From contig JBBHKE010002422.1 in assembly GCA_037447655.1 (NCBI GenBank), forward strand, positions 1 to 64,000: a DNA stretch of 64,000 nt, in the 5' to 3' direction. The stretch's first letter is position 1, and every line of letters starts with the position of its first letter. Both the position numbers and the translations under genes were made by a program. Source of the DNA: Zygnema cylindricum. Taxonomy: Eukaryota > Streptophyta > Zygnematophyceae > Zygnematales > Zygnemataceae. A model generated the notes under the pieces. The model worked only from the letters and a program-made list of their open reading frames with translations. It did no database searches and had not been told where the DNA came from. Positions 47,188 to 59,039 of the stretch are shown one piece after another.

Positions 47188-47922
47188 GGGTGAAGTTCCA
47201 TCAGGCAAAAAGTGGCGTAGTTTACAGAAATCCGCGACCCTCTGTACCAAATCGTATCGCCTATTTTGTTTTATACAAAAAACTACATTACAGAGAATCT
47301 TGCCGATACTCTCCGAAGGTCTTGGAGGTAATACTGGCCGTCGAATGTTCATCTGCGAAGAGTTCGCTTCATTTTTTTCTGTAACTGTCAACCCACCTCA
47401 AGGAGGTGGGTTGGCGGATACATAAAAAAAAATCGTGACACGCTGGACGATTAAGCTACGTGTCATGATGGAAAACCAACGAAAAATCTTAAGGTTTGCA
47501 CATGACACGCGGTTTCCAAAATACAACCGAAAACAAAAACGAAATTTCGAAACATTCCTTCGTCACGCTATTTTCGGTAACTTTTGTTCGTCACACTATT
47601 TCTCTCAAAGGACTTTCGTTATGTCGAAAAACTGAATTGTTAAAAAATGAGTTGGCGTATAGACAGGCGTTTGCAAAAAGTATATAAGTTTTGTCGTATG
47701 ATTTATTCGTACGTAGGTACATGGTACGAAAGTCAAGATTTGAAGTTAATTTTGTCATTGCTAAAAATTTGAAAGATATTCAATATCGGATCGCAGCTTG
47801 CGTGGCGCCAGTCAATTTATAACACGTGGCTTACAGACTCTACGTGATGGAACTTCGACTCAATCGACCCGGTCTGTAGAGTTTGCCGCACAATTATAGA
47901 AATGTATGATGGAACTTCACCC
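47188..47922. mobile_element. PIF/Harbinger-like non-autonomous element inside a TA-MITE
   Basis: Sixteen-base perfect terminal repeats GGGTGAAGTTCCATCA / complement, flanked by TTA on both sides. The flanks (AAATTA before; TTAGTGTGAAG after) rejoin the sequence of the TA-MITE family, whose left end CACCGCGAATAGCTATT is at 47153. No transposase ORF. Confidence 0.8.
47390..47412. repeat. Hairpin inside the Harbinger-like element
   Basis: Ten-base perfect arms AACCCACCTC / GAGGTGGGTT. Confidence 0.65.
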
Positions 47923-48587
47923 TTAGTGTGAAGAAATGATAAATAAAATTTATTTCCAGAAACACGTTGGTAAAACCATCAAAGTAAAAAACATGATTAT
48001 CACTAAAAAGAATTGGTGACCAAGACCAAAATCCTAGAGGACTTAAAACACAACAAAATTGCTTTAAAAGCCTAAAAGAAAGGAAATATAACAAGTACAA
48101 TAAAACTAAACTATTAAAACACTACAAACTACCCTATACACTAATGTCTCAAACCACGCCTAACTAAAGATCAAAACTACGAAGATCGTCTACATGCGCC
48201 AAGTGAAAAAAGAAGAACACTAACGCTAATCTACACATTTGATACTAATTAGGATACATATTCCCATGTGGTTTTTTTGCACATTTTCGTTGGATGTGTG
48301 CCCATGTGTTCAAGTAAGGGTTTTTTTCCGTCGTTTTCACAAAAAATGGGACTAGCAACGAGAAAATCTTACGCCGTACGAGAAATGGGCAAGAACCAAA
48401 GTACATTTTGCGTCAACTTGGAACTTACATGGTACGTCAATTTGGCGTTATTATCATCGCGACCCACTTCCACCTCACGCCAGCTTATCTTCACACTTGT
48501 ACTGAAATCAAATCGCGACCTGGTTGTAATTAAACTAATACATTGTTGACGAATAGCAAAACGGTATTGCACGCATGAAATGTCTTC

Positions 48588-49816
48588 GAAAAATTTTGAA
48601 CGAGGGAGAGTACACGCTATTTTTTTCCATGCTTGTCGCACGCATGTACAAACGAAAATGACAAGCATGTACTGAAAAAATTTGCTGGGGTCTCGGACCT
48701 CCACTTTAATTCATGGGTCCTTTGCAAAAGTTTACGTCGTCCTCGTCTCTTCCCTTCTTTCTCAATCGACGGCTCCTCTTTCTCTCTTCTTTAAATGAAA
48801 TGAAGCAATAATAGTATCAAATGAAAGATATTTTTGATTTTTCTTTTTTTTTAATATTTTTCGTCTTAGTTTGATGGCATATTGAATGATAAAAGATAAG
48901 AAAAAGAAATCGGGAAGCCATGGCGGAAAATCTACGTACTGATGACGTCACAAGGTAGCATGATTTCGCTATGTCACAAAACCCTAAACATCTACAATGT
49001 CACAAAAACCTCGACGTCTACAACCGCCGCCGTTTTTGTAGACGTCACCAATTTTAAGTAGTTTCGCAGTCGTCTTCATTTCGTTTCGTAGTTTCATTAC
49101 TCTGTCGCACATTTTGTAGACGTATACAACTGTCACATATTTGAAGTAATGAAGGCGCAAATAACGATTGACATATGGGTACGTCCCCATGTAAGTGATA
49201 CTTTGAAAAAGTATTTTGGATTGTAGTGAAGTGTTCCGTACTACTTTGAAAAGCGTCCCTATGTGCGAAAATGGAATCGGAACTTTGAAATGTGACGGTT
49301 GTAGACGTAGGTACAACTTTGTGACGGTTGACGACGACTACGAAATTGTTGACGCCAACAAAAATAGCGACAGTTGTAGACGTCTACAATTTTGTAAGTT
49401 TGTGACATGGCAGAAGTTTAGGGTTTTGGAACATTGTGACGTCACGCTCACTTGTGACGTCACAGATTCAAGAACTTTCGGCCATGGATACCTGATTTCG
49501 TTTTCTCAACTTTTTTCGCTCTACTTGCCATAAAAATATACATAAAGGTAGTCAAAATAATTATTTTTCAAATATGTTTCATTTCATACCAGTTTTGTCG
49601 TGCCTCATTCTAAAAAGTGTGAGATAAAAGTGATAGTGTGAGAGGGAGAGGGGAGAGGCGACGACGATGCAAAATTCTACTGAGGACCCATGAATGAAAT
49701 TGGAGATCAGAGACCCCACGCAGTTTCTTTTCCGTACATCCTCGTCTTTTCCGTACATGCACTTGACGGGCAGGGAGAAAAATAGTGAGTACTCTCCCTC
49801 GTCCTAAAATTTTTGT
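48588..49816. mobile_element. Long inverted-repeat (foldback-like) element, 1.2 kb
   Basis: Ends AAAAATTTTGAACGAGGGAGAG and the complement of CTCTCCCTCGTCCTAAAATTTTT. Further paired blocks: GGGGTCTCGGACCTCCA / complement, CATGGGTCCT / AGGACCCATG, TGTCACAAAACCCTAAAC / complement, ACGTCTACAAC / GTTGTAGACGT. The centre is near 49200. No transposase ORF. Confidence 0.75.
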
Positions 49817-50429
49817 AAAAGGGACAATATAGCACACAGCACGCCACAATGCACAGCGGAAATCACCAAGGATCTTCCCGTAGCAACACTAGGAGCACAC
49901 AGCACTGGCAGATAAGGTTGCGCTTTATTACTTGGAAGAGAGTACAAGGTTGCGCTCGCTGCGTAGGTCTACTTAAAGTGCTATATTGACAAGCCTACCT
50001 GACTATTTAAACTAGCTAGCTTCTAGTGAACCTAGTACGATACAACTATACACGTGGACCTTCTCGGTCAACCTAGATCAATCCAAACATTCTTCCAAAA
50101 CTATACCGCTCATTCTACATTCTGCGACGTTGCTATGCTGCGCTACTATGTTGCGGCGCTACTAAGTTGCTACGCCGCTAAGTTGCTATGCTGCTACGTT
50201 GCGTTGGTCTGGAATCGCAGCTGCGCTGCTCTGGAACCGCAACTATAGCAGCCTAGCCCTAGCCACTAAGTACCCGAATCCTGTAACCCTCTTACAATTT
50301 CCCACTCGTGTGGCTTTTCATTCGTTGTTTGGGTGGTACTTTCCCTAAAATCAGGTCGCAAGGTGATTTTTGATGAAGTTTTTTGACGGGTTGGATTATC
50401 TTGCCCGGGGGTAAAAAAAAAGGAAAACT

Positions 50430-50608
50430 CCAAAATGCGTTCACATGACGACAAACATGAAGTACATTCAAAGTATTGACTTGAAGTTTGTTGTACTTTT
50501 AAAGAATTGATTTATTTGTACGGCTAAAGTATTTCTCGTACGGAACTGCGTTTTAAGTGAAAACCACAGATTAAAGTCGATACTTTAATACATGGGGACG
50601 TACCCTCA
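50430..50608 (+). repeat. Dispersed repeat, copy 2
   Basis: Partner of 5607-5798. Confidence 0.7.
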
Positions 50609-50934
50609 TTCACTAAAGAGAATATGGGCTAATTTTAAACAAAGATTAACCTAACAAAAAAACGCTTATTAAACAAATTATCTACTTGAGTAAATAGTGA
50701 TCATACCCATAAAAAAAATAGCAGCAATAGGTGACCATTTACAATCCTCACAAATGTAGGCCCACAACCATGAGGATCGTGGATGTGAACCAGATCCTGT
50801 GGTGGAAGAGCTCGTAAGCCCCACCCGTCATCCGCCATGGTGCTTCGTCTGTTTACTTACGAAAATTGTTCCAATCAATATCCGGATCCACACTACATAA
50901 CTAAATAAAAAAGGACTCACCAGCCATGATATCC

Positions 50935-51006
50935 ATGCTGGTGGCGCAATGATTAGCGCATTCACTGCTAAAATAAAAGGTCTTAGGTTCAAATCTTGAC
51001 CGGCTC
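50935..51006 (+). tRNA. tRNA-like sequence, decayed (SINE head or tRNA pseudogene)
   Basis: GCTGGTGGCGCAATGATTAG then GGTCTTAGGTTCAAATCTTG and CCGGCTC. Aligns with 47004-47074 but has more mismatches in box A and the T-stem. Sequence after CCGGCTCA differs between the two. Confidence 0.5.
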
Positions 51007-51546
51007 ATCATTCCCTTTATATTGATCGTTCATTATATCATTTGATTATAGGAATCTTAACATCGTCAAAGGTGGGCCGCGGTTTGAGCCCGCATTTCCA
51101 CACGTAACAACTAAAGGATTGGTAAAGGACTCTTTGAACCTTTATATTCAAATGTTTTTTTTGCACAATCGGGAAGGAAATAGTCGACCAACGATCTAAA
51201 CATGTCCATTGTAAAATGGGACAAACTGAACCGCTAAAACTTAATGGGTCTCACCTTATTTGTAATTCGTTGGGTCTTGAGTCGCCACACTCTTATGTCG
51301 CAAAAGAAAAAACTTGTGTATGTACTAAGTTTTTGAGGTCCAAATGATAACGGATTCTTCCAACATCTGGAGGCAAGCTAAGTGAACCTGCGGCCTTTGA
51401 TTACCTCTATGTTGGGAGGCCAAAAGAGTGGACGCGAGAAACATGTCATTTGAGGGTGTACTCGCCATCGGCGCCAATAAATTAACAAGTCTTTCTGTCA
51501 TAAAGAAGTGCACGGAAAACTGTTCAGCAGTATTATCCGCGTACAC

Positions 51547-51755
51547 TACACCGTGTATCGCTATTAGTGTTAATATTTTTTTCCCACTTATCCGTACACA
51601 CCTGTCCGATTTCATATTGGAGATCGCCGATCGGAAGGTGAGAATCGTGGATTTCAATCGCGACCGTCAGATCCATAATACGACAAACGTGTACGAAGAA
51701 AATATGTTTTAAGTGTCAAAAAAAAACATTAACACTAATAGCGATACATGGTGTA
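51547..51755. repeat. TA-type palindromic MITE, full copy
   Basis: Ends CTACACCGTGTATCGCTATTAG and AATAGCGATACATGGTGTA. Confidence 0.85.
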
Positions 51756-51834
51756 TACCCTAGAACAACTGGAATTGCTGACGTTGAAGAAATTCGCCCA
51801 GATATTGCGGGTTCATCGTACATTTTTAGAGTAA

Positions 51835-53932
51835 GGGTAAACCTTCCATCAGGCGTTCCCAGTAATCGTACGGTCGCGTTTACTGGCAGTAATTTTTGTA
51901 ACATCTTTCCATCAGGTCGTGCCAGTGAAGCAAAAATTGCTTACGTGTTAGATTGCGATTGGTACCACGTAGGATCCTGCTGAGCCGTCGGGGATTAATG
52001 AAAGATTTAAAAAGTACAAACTCTCAACTGTGTATCCGTACGGGCGGACGCCGTTTAAATTTCTAGTACACCGCGAATCGTAATTAGAGTAATGAAAAAA
52101 TTAGTGTAAAAAAAAACAAAAAAAAAACAATTAGAGTAATGAACTCTAACTTATGTGATAGAACTTTTTCACAGTCGAAGTTTAGGGTGAAGTTCCATTA
52201 GGACATTCTGTAATTGTACGGCCAACATTACAGGATGCTACAATTTGAACGAAATTCCATTGCGGAGAGTCTGTAATCCACGTGGTAGCAAAAGAGTGGT
52301 GCCACGTATCTATAGATTGATATTGAAAATCGTCAATGATTTTCACACCGACCAAAAATCTTCATTTGCGTACCATGCTCGTGCGTACCAGGTCATCGTT
52401 CAATACAGGTTTTGTACTTTTTGTAGACGCCTTGTGAGATACCACCGCATTTCTTTAGGGTTCCTGTTTTTACGCGTGACGAATGAGCGCTGTCAGAAAT
52501 AGTGTAACGAATGGGCGACAACAAAAATAGCGTGAAAAAAGTGCGTTACGAGATTTCGTTTGTATTTTCTGCTAGATTTTTGAATGCGTATATCATGTGC
52601 GAAATTTTTTGATTTCCGTTGGTTGCCAACTTGACACGTATGCTCATTATCCAACGTGTCGTGGCTCAAATTTTTCTGTAATTGGTGATGTACCTCGCGA
52701 GGTACATCACCATTTACAGAAACTTTCGAAGCGAATGCTTCGCGAAAAAATATCCAACGGTCACTGTTAACTCCCAGACTTTTGGAGAATATTAGCAAGA
52801 TTCTCTGTAATGTTGTTTTCCAAATAAAAACAAAATAAGAAGTACGGCGTAGTACGGAGAGGTCCGAATTTCTGTAAACAAGCTCACTTTTACTCTAATT
52901 TATTTAAGTACTCTATATTGGGTTATGTCGGCGATAAATATCCGCGCTGAAATTATAAACACTAAATTACGTAGGTGTACAAAATCTGTCAGTCCGTATA
53001 GTTTTGACGTCATTATGACGCTAGTATTATTTGTCGCGCTGAATGTCAGTTAATGTTCACACTGACGACGATGCTGTCGACGGACGAGAGTTATGCGAAC
53101 GGCTTTTTTTCGATGTGATTGATTTTTCGTTTAGTCCGATTTCACGTGCGAGCGCGATTGTATTAAATCATTATTTGTACCTTTTTACTTAAAAAAGTAC
53201 AGTTTTGCACGGTCGAACGTCGTCCGTATTCCACACTATTTAAAACGAACTTATATTACAATTCTGTTACGCTAATAAACTTACCTAAATTAGAATAATG
53301 AAAAAATTAGAATCGTTTACTCTATTTGATGTCATAGAGTCGAAATTTCGAGCGACCGAATTAGAGTAATTTACTCTAATTACGATTCGCGGTGTAGCGT
53401 CACGCTAATGTACAATCTGTACGACCTTGTATTTGTCGTTGTACCAACGGTCACGAAAACCGTTGAAAAATGAAAATTTGTACAAATGTCCATGAATGTA
53501 CCATTTGTACGTTCATGTATTATCGCTGTACCAGCGGAGGCGTGACGGGATGTCCTACAACCAAGATTTTGTCGTCGAACAGGGTGGCTTTGATGTCAGA
53601 AGGTACACGCCATTTGCCACATGTAAGTTTATAACTTCACGTCCGTCGTGGATCGACTCTAAATTTTTAAGTGGACCAATACACGCGTCCAGTAAGTGCA
53701 AAGTGTCCTCCTGAGGACAGTCGGAGGAGACTCGCCAGGTACTGGATAGAAGGGGCGTTTGCATCGAAAATTCAAAATCGGACGGTGGAAATTTTCGCCA
53801 AAAAGTCTGGAGAATCTTAACGAATTTCTGGTAAACATCTTTTGTAAAAAAAAAAAAAATACAGTACGCAATAGTACGAAAAGTACTTTCTCCAGTAAAG
53901 AACCCCACTTTTCGCCTGATGGAAGGTTACCC
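51835..53932. mobile_element. Harbinger-like element with TAA target duplication, about 2.1 kb
   Basis: GGGTAAACCTTCCATCAGGCG at the left and the complement of CGCCTGATGGAAGGTTACCC at the right (one-base difference), flanked by TAA on each side. It contains partial TA-MITEs (52067 onward; 53228-53396), a GGGTGAAGTTCCATTAGG relic at 52189, and a 30-base palindrome. No transposase recognised. Confidence 0.6.
52683..52712. repeat. 30-base perfect palindrome
   Basis: Arms TGGTGATGTACCTCG and CGAGGTACATCACCA with no loop, followed by ATGCTTCGCG...ATATCCAACGGTCA, which recurs at about 11890-11935. Confidence 0.85.
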
Positions 53933-53972
53933 TAAACCGTGCGTAAATTACAGTAGCCCAAGAAGCTGTACG

Positions 53973-54187
53973 TACACCGTGTATTAGTGTAAATATTTTT
54001 TTCGCCACTTAAAACACCTTTTCTCCGTACACATTTGTCCGATTTTCAATTTGAGACCACTAATTGGAAGCTGAGAATCTTACCTTTTATTCACGACCGT
54101 CAGATCAAAAATCCGACAAGTGTGTACGGAGAAAAGATGTTTCAAGTGGCGGAAAAAACATTAACACTAATAGCGATACACGGTGTA
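53973..54187. repeat. TA-type palindromic MITE, full copy
   Basis: Ends TACACCGTGTATTAGTG and complement. Inner arms CGCCACTTAAAACACCTTTT / complement. Confidence 0.85.
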
Positions 54188-54748
54188 GTATCCGTTTTAC
54201 CCTCCAAACGTCCGATACTGGAATTACTTAGTAATTACTCTATGAGAATCTGCAGGCTTAGTATTGACAGATTCAGAATTTCCTTCGTACATTGTACGTG
54301 GATGAAACTTAGAGCAAAGCGAAGGTTGCAAGCAATAAATTGAATAAAACTACAAAACTTTTAGAATAACAAAGATATTCTACGAATAAAAAAAGTAAAA
54401 GTATTGTAGCGTCGAAAGTTACAAAGTTTATCATCGTTTCCTAATTTTCTGCAGTGAAATTTTGAAGGTGAAAGGCACCTTTTAATTCTTCACGTGAAGT
54501 TTAAACCTTGCAAAGAAAAATTGCAAACCTTTGTTTATACAGCAATAGAACGCTTATTTGTCGCTTTTAAAGCCAATAGCAATAAACACTTTCTGTATTT
54601 TTTGTTTTAACTGCCATCAAAGATTTGTCTTTTTTTGCTATTTGAGTCAATAAGATTGTACTTTTTGTTTTATCTGCCATCAAAGATTTGTCTTTTTGCT
54701 AGTAGATTCAATAAGATTGGTAATCAGGCGTCTTCTGGCGGAGGAAAG

Positions 54749-56331
54749 ATGGCTTTGGCAAAAGCTCAAAAGCTTGCGGCGGATAACGCAGTGATGGTTT
54801 TCAGGTGCTTTTTTTTTTTCTTTTTTTTTTTGTTTTTTGCAATCTCTTTAGGTTGTTTTAATCGAACATTGTGTTTTTTTGGTGCCTATCTTGACTCTTA
54901 ACAGTAGAAAGGCGTGTTTTTTTTTCGTTTTTGTTTTTTTTTATTTGTTTATTTTTTTATTTTTTGTTTTTTATTTTATTTTTTTATTATAATTAATGTA
55001 TTTATTTTTTTATTTTTCAAGGTCTGATGAGGTTGTAATTAATTGATGCCAAAAATTTGTTTTTTTATTACGATAGACTTTTTTCCTGGAAAAAAAAAAA
55101 AAAAATCTTTCCTATTTTTGTTGTTCTGGAAAATTGGCTGTAAAAACTATTTAAAAAGTAAACCTCTTGTTTTACTTTCCTTTTTCTGCGTTCCCTGAAA
55201 AATTGATGCGTTTTTTTTTTTAGTCTTCTGTTTTTTTTTTCCTGTTGTGGCCTTTCCTGCAAATCTTACTCTAAAAAAAACTTTTTTTTTTTACTATTTT
55301 GCCATTTTTTGCAGTAAAACATATTGTCCCTATTGCTCGAAAGTGAAGCAACTTTTTAAAAGCCTGGGAACTTCACCAGTGGTATTTTTTTTTCCTCCAT
55401 TCTTTTTTCTTTTTTGTCAAGTACTGTGACAAATTTCACCTTTGGGATGGAAGAGTCAGAAAACATTTTTTTTTTATAATCATAAGTTGGAAAAATCAAA
55501 ATACATACAGTCATAAAAGTTATTGCTTGTTCAGTTACCTTTTCCTCACACTTGGTATGTTGATTCTTTGCATTTAATTATTTTTATATCTATTTTTTTG
55601 TGTTAAATATAATTCAGTCCAACTTGATGTTTGTCTATGCTAATAGGGTAATACTGAATAACCAAAAGCACAGTTAAAGGGTTTTTTAATATTTATTCCC
55701 ATCGTTTTTTGTTAACTTTTTTTTTTGGGTCGGAGTGTGCTTATTTTGTACTTGTTTGTATGTGTGTGTGTGTGTGTATATATAATATCTTTTTTTTTGT
55801 TTAATCTCTTGTCAGAGCAGCAACTTACTTTGTCTATGTTTTTGTCTATTTTTGTATTTTTTTTTTTTTTGATACAAGTAGTTTATTAACTTATTTTATT
55901 CCCTTTTTTTTATGTAGGTTTATGAACTGAACGAGGAGGCCGATGGAGACGAGGTGCAGGCAGCTCTCCACCAATGGACTGGCCAGCGATCCGTGCCCAA
56001 CGTCTTCATTTCGGGGAAACATATCGGGGGCTGCGACAGTAAGTAGTGCGAGCTTATTTGTTCGGTTTTTGGTTTTTTTGTTATTTGTTTGGTTTTTAAT
56101 TTCATTTTTTTGTTATTCATTTGGTTTTGTTCTTTTGGTATTCGTCTTTGGAGTTGTGAGAGTAAGTATTGCGATCTTATTCATTTGTTTTTTGGTGTTT
56201 ATGTTATTAATTTGGTTTTGTTTTTTTGTGATTCATTTGCTTTTTGTTTTTTTTGTTTTTTTTGTCATTCGTCTGGGTTTATATTTTTGTTGTTTGTTTG
56301 TCTGTCCGGTTTTGTTGTTCATTTTTTTTTT

Positions 56332-56411
<80 letters not shown>

Positions 56412-57031
56412 TCTTTTTTTATTCATTTTTGGCAATTGTTTTGGCACTACTCTCCTGGTTATTTTTCTTACTGAAGGATGTGTTACGTCATTCAATTTTG
56501 TGTATGTTTTTTTCTTGATTACCGTATTGTAAAATGTTTGTAGTAGAAATAATTACCTTTTCATTTCAGGTAAATAATGGTGATTGTGACAGTAATAAGT
56601 CTTGCAATCTTATTCATTTGTTTTCGGCATTATTTTTTTGGTTAAGTTCATATTTGATTCATATGGTTATTTAATTTTGTCTTCCTTTTTTTTTTAACCT
56701 ACTGTATGATACCAAGTATATATTATGTACCCACTAATGCTTACTACAACAAATGACAGTTTTATTGACTTCTTTGTCCCTTTAGAACTCTGAGCGCCAA
56801 AAATCGTGCAAAAATTTCACTGTTTTCCTTTTTTTTTTTAGCCTTCATGAAACCCTGATAAACAAAGCCTCTGTGAAGCCCTAAGAAATCAAGCCTATGA
56901 TTTTGAAGTCTATACCCCGAAAAAATAACACTGTCGATTACCTTTTCCCTTTTGTCTTTTTTGCAGATACTGTAGCTCTCCATAGTCAAGGAAAGCTGGT
57001 ACCCCTCCTTAAGGACGCCGGGGCTCTCTAA
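54749..57031 (+). CDS. Class I (CPYC) glutaredoxin, 4 exons, 102 aa
   Basis: Glutathione-dependent dithiol oxidoreductase. Exons: 54749-54804, 55315-55381, 55918-56038, 56967-57031; all GT-AG introns, phases 2, 0 and 1 join correctly and end in TAA. Seen: active site Cys23-Pro-Tyr-Cys26 after KTY, SVPNVFI at 66-72 (cis-Pro68; the family usually has TVP), glycine pair GG at 78-79 followed by CDNT, and the C-terminal LHSQGKLVPLL. The length of 102 fits a soluble single-domain glutaredoxin. An in-frame ATG at 54635 would add 38 residues, but that stretch contains a roughly 60-base imperfect tandem duplication and looks untranslated, so the ATG at 54749 is preferred. If an upstream exon exists, an organellar form is possible. 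Introns are extremely T-rich. Confidence 0.92.
56333..56410. repeat. Poly-T run of 78 bases in glutaredoxin intron 3
   Basis: Uninterrupted T from 56333 to 56410; the true length may be uncertain. It could be the tail of a minus-strand poly-A retrocopy or simply slippage. Confidence 0.95.
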
Positions 57032-57969
57032 ATCAAAATTGTTCTCTCTCTTTCTCTCCCTCCCCCCCTCCTCCCAACACTCCCAAGGGATATGCTGAAT
57101 GGCTTCGGGGTTCTGAATCAATCTGATTCTCTTGTCCGATAAGTTTTTTTTCAAAGGGAAAGAGAGTTTGCAAAATATAATTGTATACGTGCCAGAGATG
57201 GCAATAATTCGAAACACCGGTTTGGAAACATGAAAAAAATTGACAAAGCTTAGCGAAAGGAAATGGCGAAGATGGATAGTCTGAGAACAAAACTCCCTCT
57301 GGTTGACATTTTCTAAGCACGTTTTATTTATCTGTTAATGGGTATTTTGTATCCGGCTTATGAAGTGTTTTACGTGTTACTCAAATAATATAGATCCGTT
57401 TGTAAATTGTGACCATAAATTGTTTTATCTTTGCCTTTCAGGGGGTGTCTTAAAAATCTGTTGATTTTGACTAGTAAATGAGTCACATATTAAAACCCTG
57501 AAAATTCTTTTCGGCTCGTCTGGTGATGGATGGGGATAAGAACTGTTTCAGTGTCTTTTTATTATTTTTAAAATGTTGTCAAATGACTGTTGTTGTGTAT
57601 TGCATCTAAATAAAGTAAAAATAGTTGGGCGCAATCCCTTGAAGGTCCATCTGTGAAGGATGGTTGAAGGGATCCCCTTGAGTGCTGCCATTGGGCGATA
57701 CTCTCTGGTCAAGGTTCAAACTTCAGTTCTAGGGTTTAACACATGGGAAGTTGTTCCATTCAACTCGCGCCCAAGCATTAGTAACATAGCCAAAAACTCT
57801 ATTACTCTACCTCGCTTGTAAATGCCAATTCTTGGAGCATTGACCAACCCTATGCCTCAGTTTCTTGAATTCCAACCTTTTGGATTGACGGTAAGAGGAG
57901 AAGTATGCTACCCTTAATTGAGAGAGGTGGGATCAGTTTTCCTGTAGCCTACCTAAAATAGGTGCAATG
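57032..57969. other. 3' flank of the glutaredoxin gene
   Basis: A CTCTC-rich run at 57041-57080 follows the stop. No further exon recognised. Confidence 0.5.
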
Positions 57970-59037
57970 TCAAATTTTATGAAGATTTTTCACATCAATA
58001 TTGAGATGAAAGTCTTTGACGGACCTGCGCCCCGGCGAAGTTTTTGAGAGCGTGACCTCGGTCAGTTGGAGAAAGACTTGAGAACCCTGACAGGTAAAGA
58101 ACTCATTAGAATCCCCCGCTTTCCCCTTCTTGATATGATGAGGAAGGAAGAGAACATGACGCATCCAAAATGGACCGTTGGAAGGCAAACACACCGTCTG
58201 AAACACGAGGGACAATGGTAGCAAAAAACGAGAGACAAGAGTGGAGGTAATAAGGCGCCAACTTCCCAAACAGGTAGCGAGAGCAGATAGTAAACCCAAT
58301 TAACCGGTAGAGACAGGAAGAAAAGCTTGAAGGCGAGCCGTAAGCCTAGACTCGCGATCAAAAGCCCCACGATTTAACAAACTAGGAAAGATATCCATGA
58401 GGCGATGAGGCGATCATGCTGAGGCGATGAGGCGATCATGAAAGGCAGGCAGAAAGGGATGAGACAAACGTTGGGGTGAGCTATTAAGGTAGGAGGAGCG
58501 GTGGGGGGAAACACCGTCAAATGAGCAAAAGTCACCTTGGGATAAGAAAGGTTGGAAAAGTCGTCCATGTGTGACAAATCTGTATGAAGAGCAGAATCAA
58601 GAAATTGGGTCACGAAAGTATCGGAATCGAGAGGACAACCCAACACAACTGAAAGCGCAACCCAACACACAAATGCCATGAGAAGGGGAGTCCGAAAACC
58701 AAGAGGGGAAATAAAAGTAGGGATATCACGATAGCACCAAACAACACACTTTGAGGGTTGGACAGGAAGGTTGTGTTCTGCCAAACGATCCTTAAAAAAG
58801 TTAAAAGCCGGTAAATTACTTGGTTTCAAAGGGCCAATAATGTGTGTATTGCCTGCAACCGAAGGGAAGAAGGAAGGGAAGAAGCAAGAAAAGAAAGCGG
58901 TAGCGGAAGCGCGAAGGGCCTAGTAATGAGCAAGGTCTCCCGCGAGGGTCGCCTTGACGAGTGCCGATCGTAGAGGAGAGCGGAACCAAGTCACCATCAG
59001 CGGAGAAAGTGAGGTTGCTGGTCAAAGAATAAAACAA
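57970..59037 (-). pseudogene. Degraded reverse transcriptase fragment of a retroelement
   Basis: On the minus strand 59037-58816 encodes a segment with STIGTRQGDPRG, resembling the conserved G-x-x-QGDPLG motif of reverse transcriptases. Downstream, 58829-58374 carries AEHNLPVQPSKCVVW, resembling the segment after the catalytic YxDD region of non-LTR-type enzymes (leading into xxKCxxW). The pieces lie in different frames with stops between them. No complete polymerase, YxDD box or element ends could be located, so it is a relic. It abuts the left edge of the APX-DNL pseudogene block. Confidence 0.55.
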
Positions 59038-59039
59038 AG

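Noticed and set aside
56089-56532. 147- and 191-codon Phe-rich ORFs
   Set aside because: Made by the poly-T run and T-rich intron of the glutaredoxin gene.
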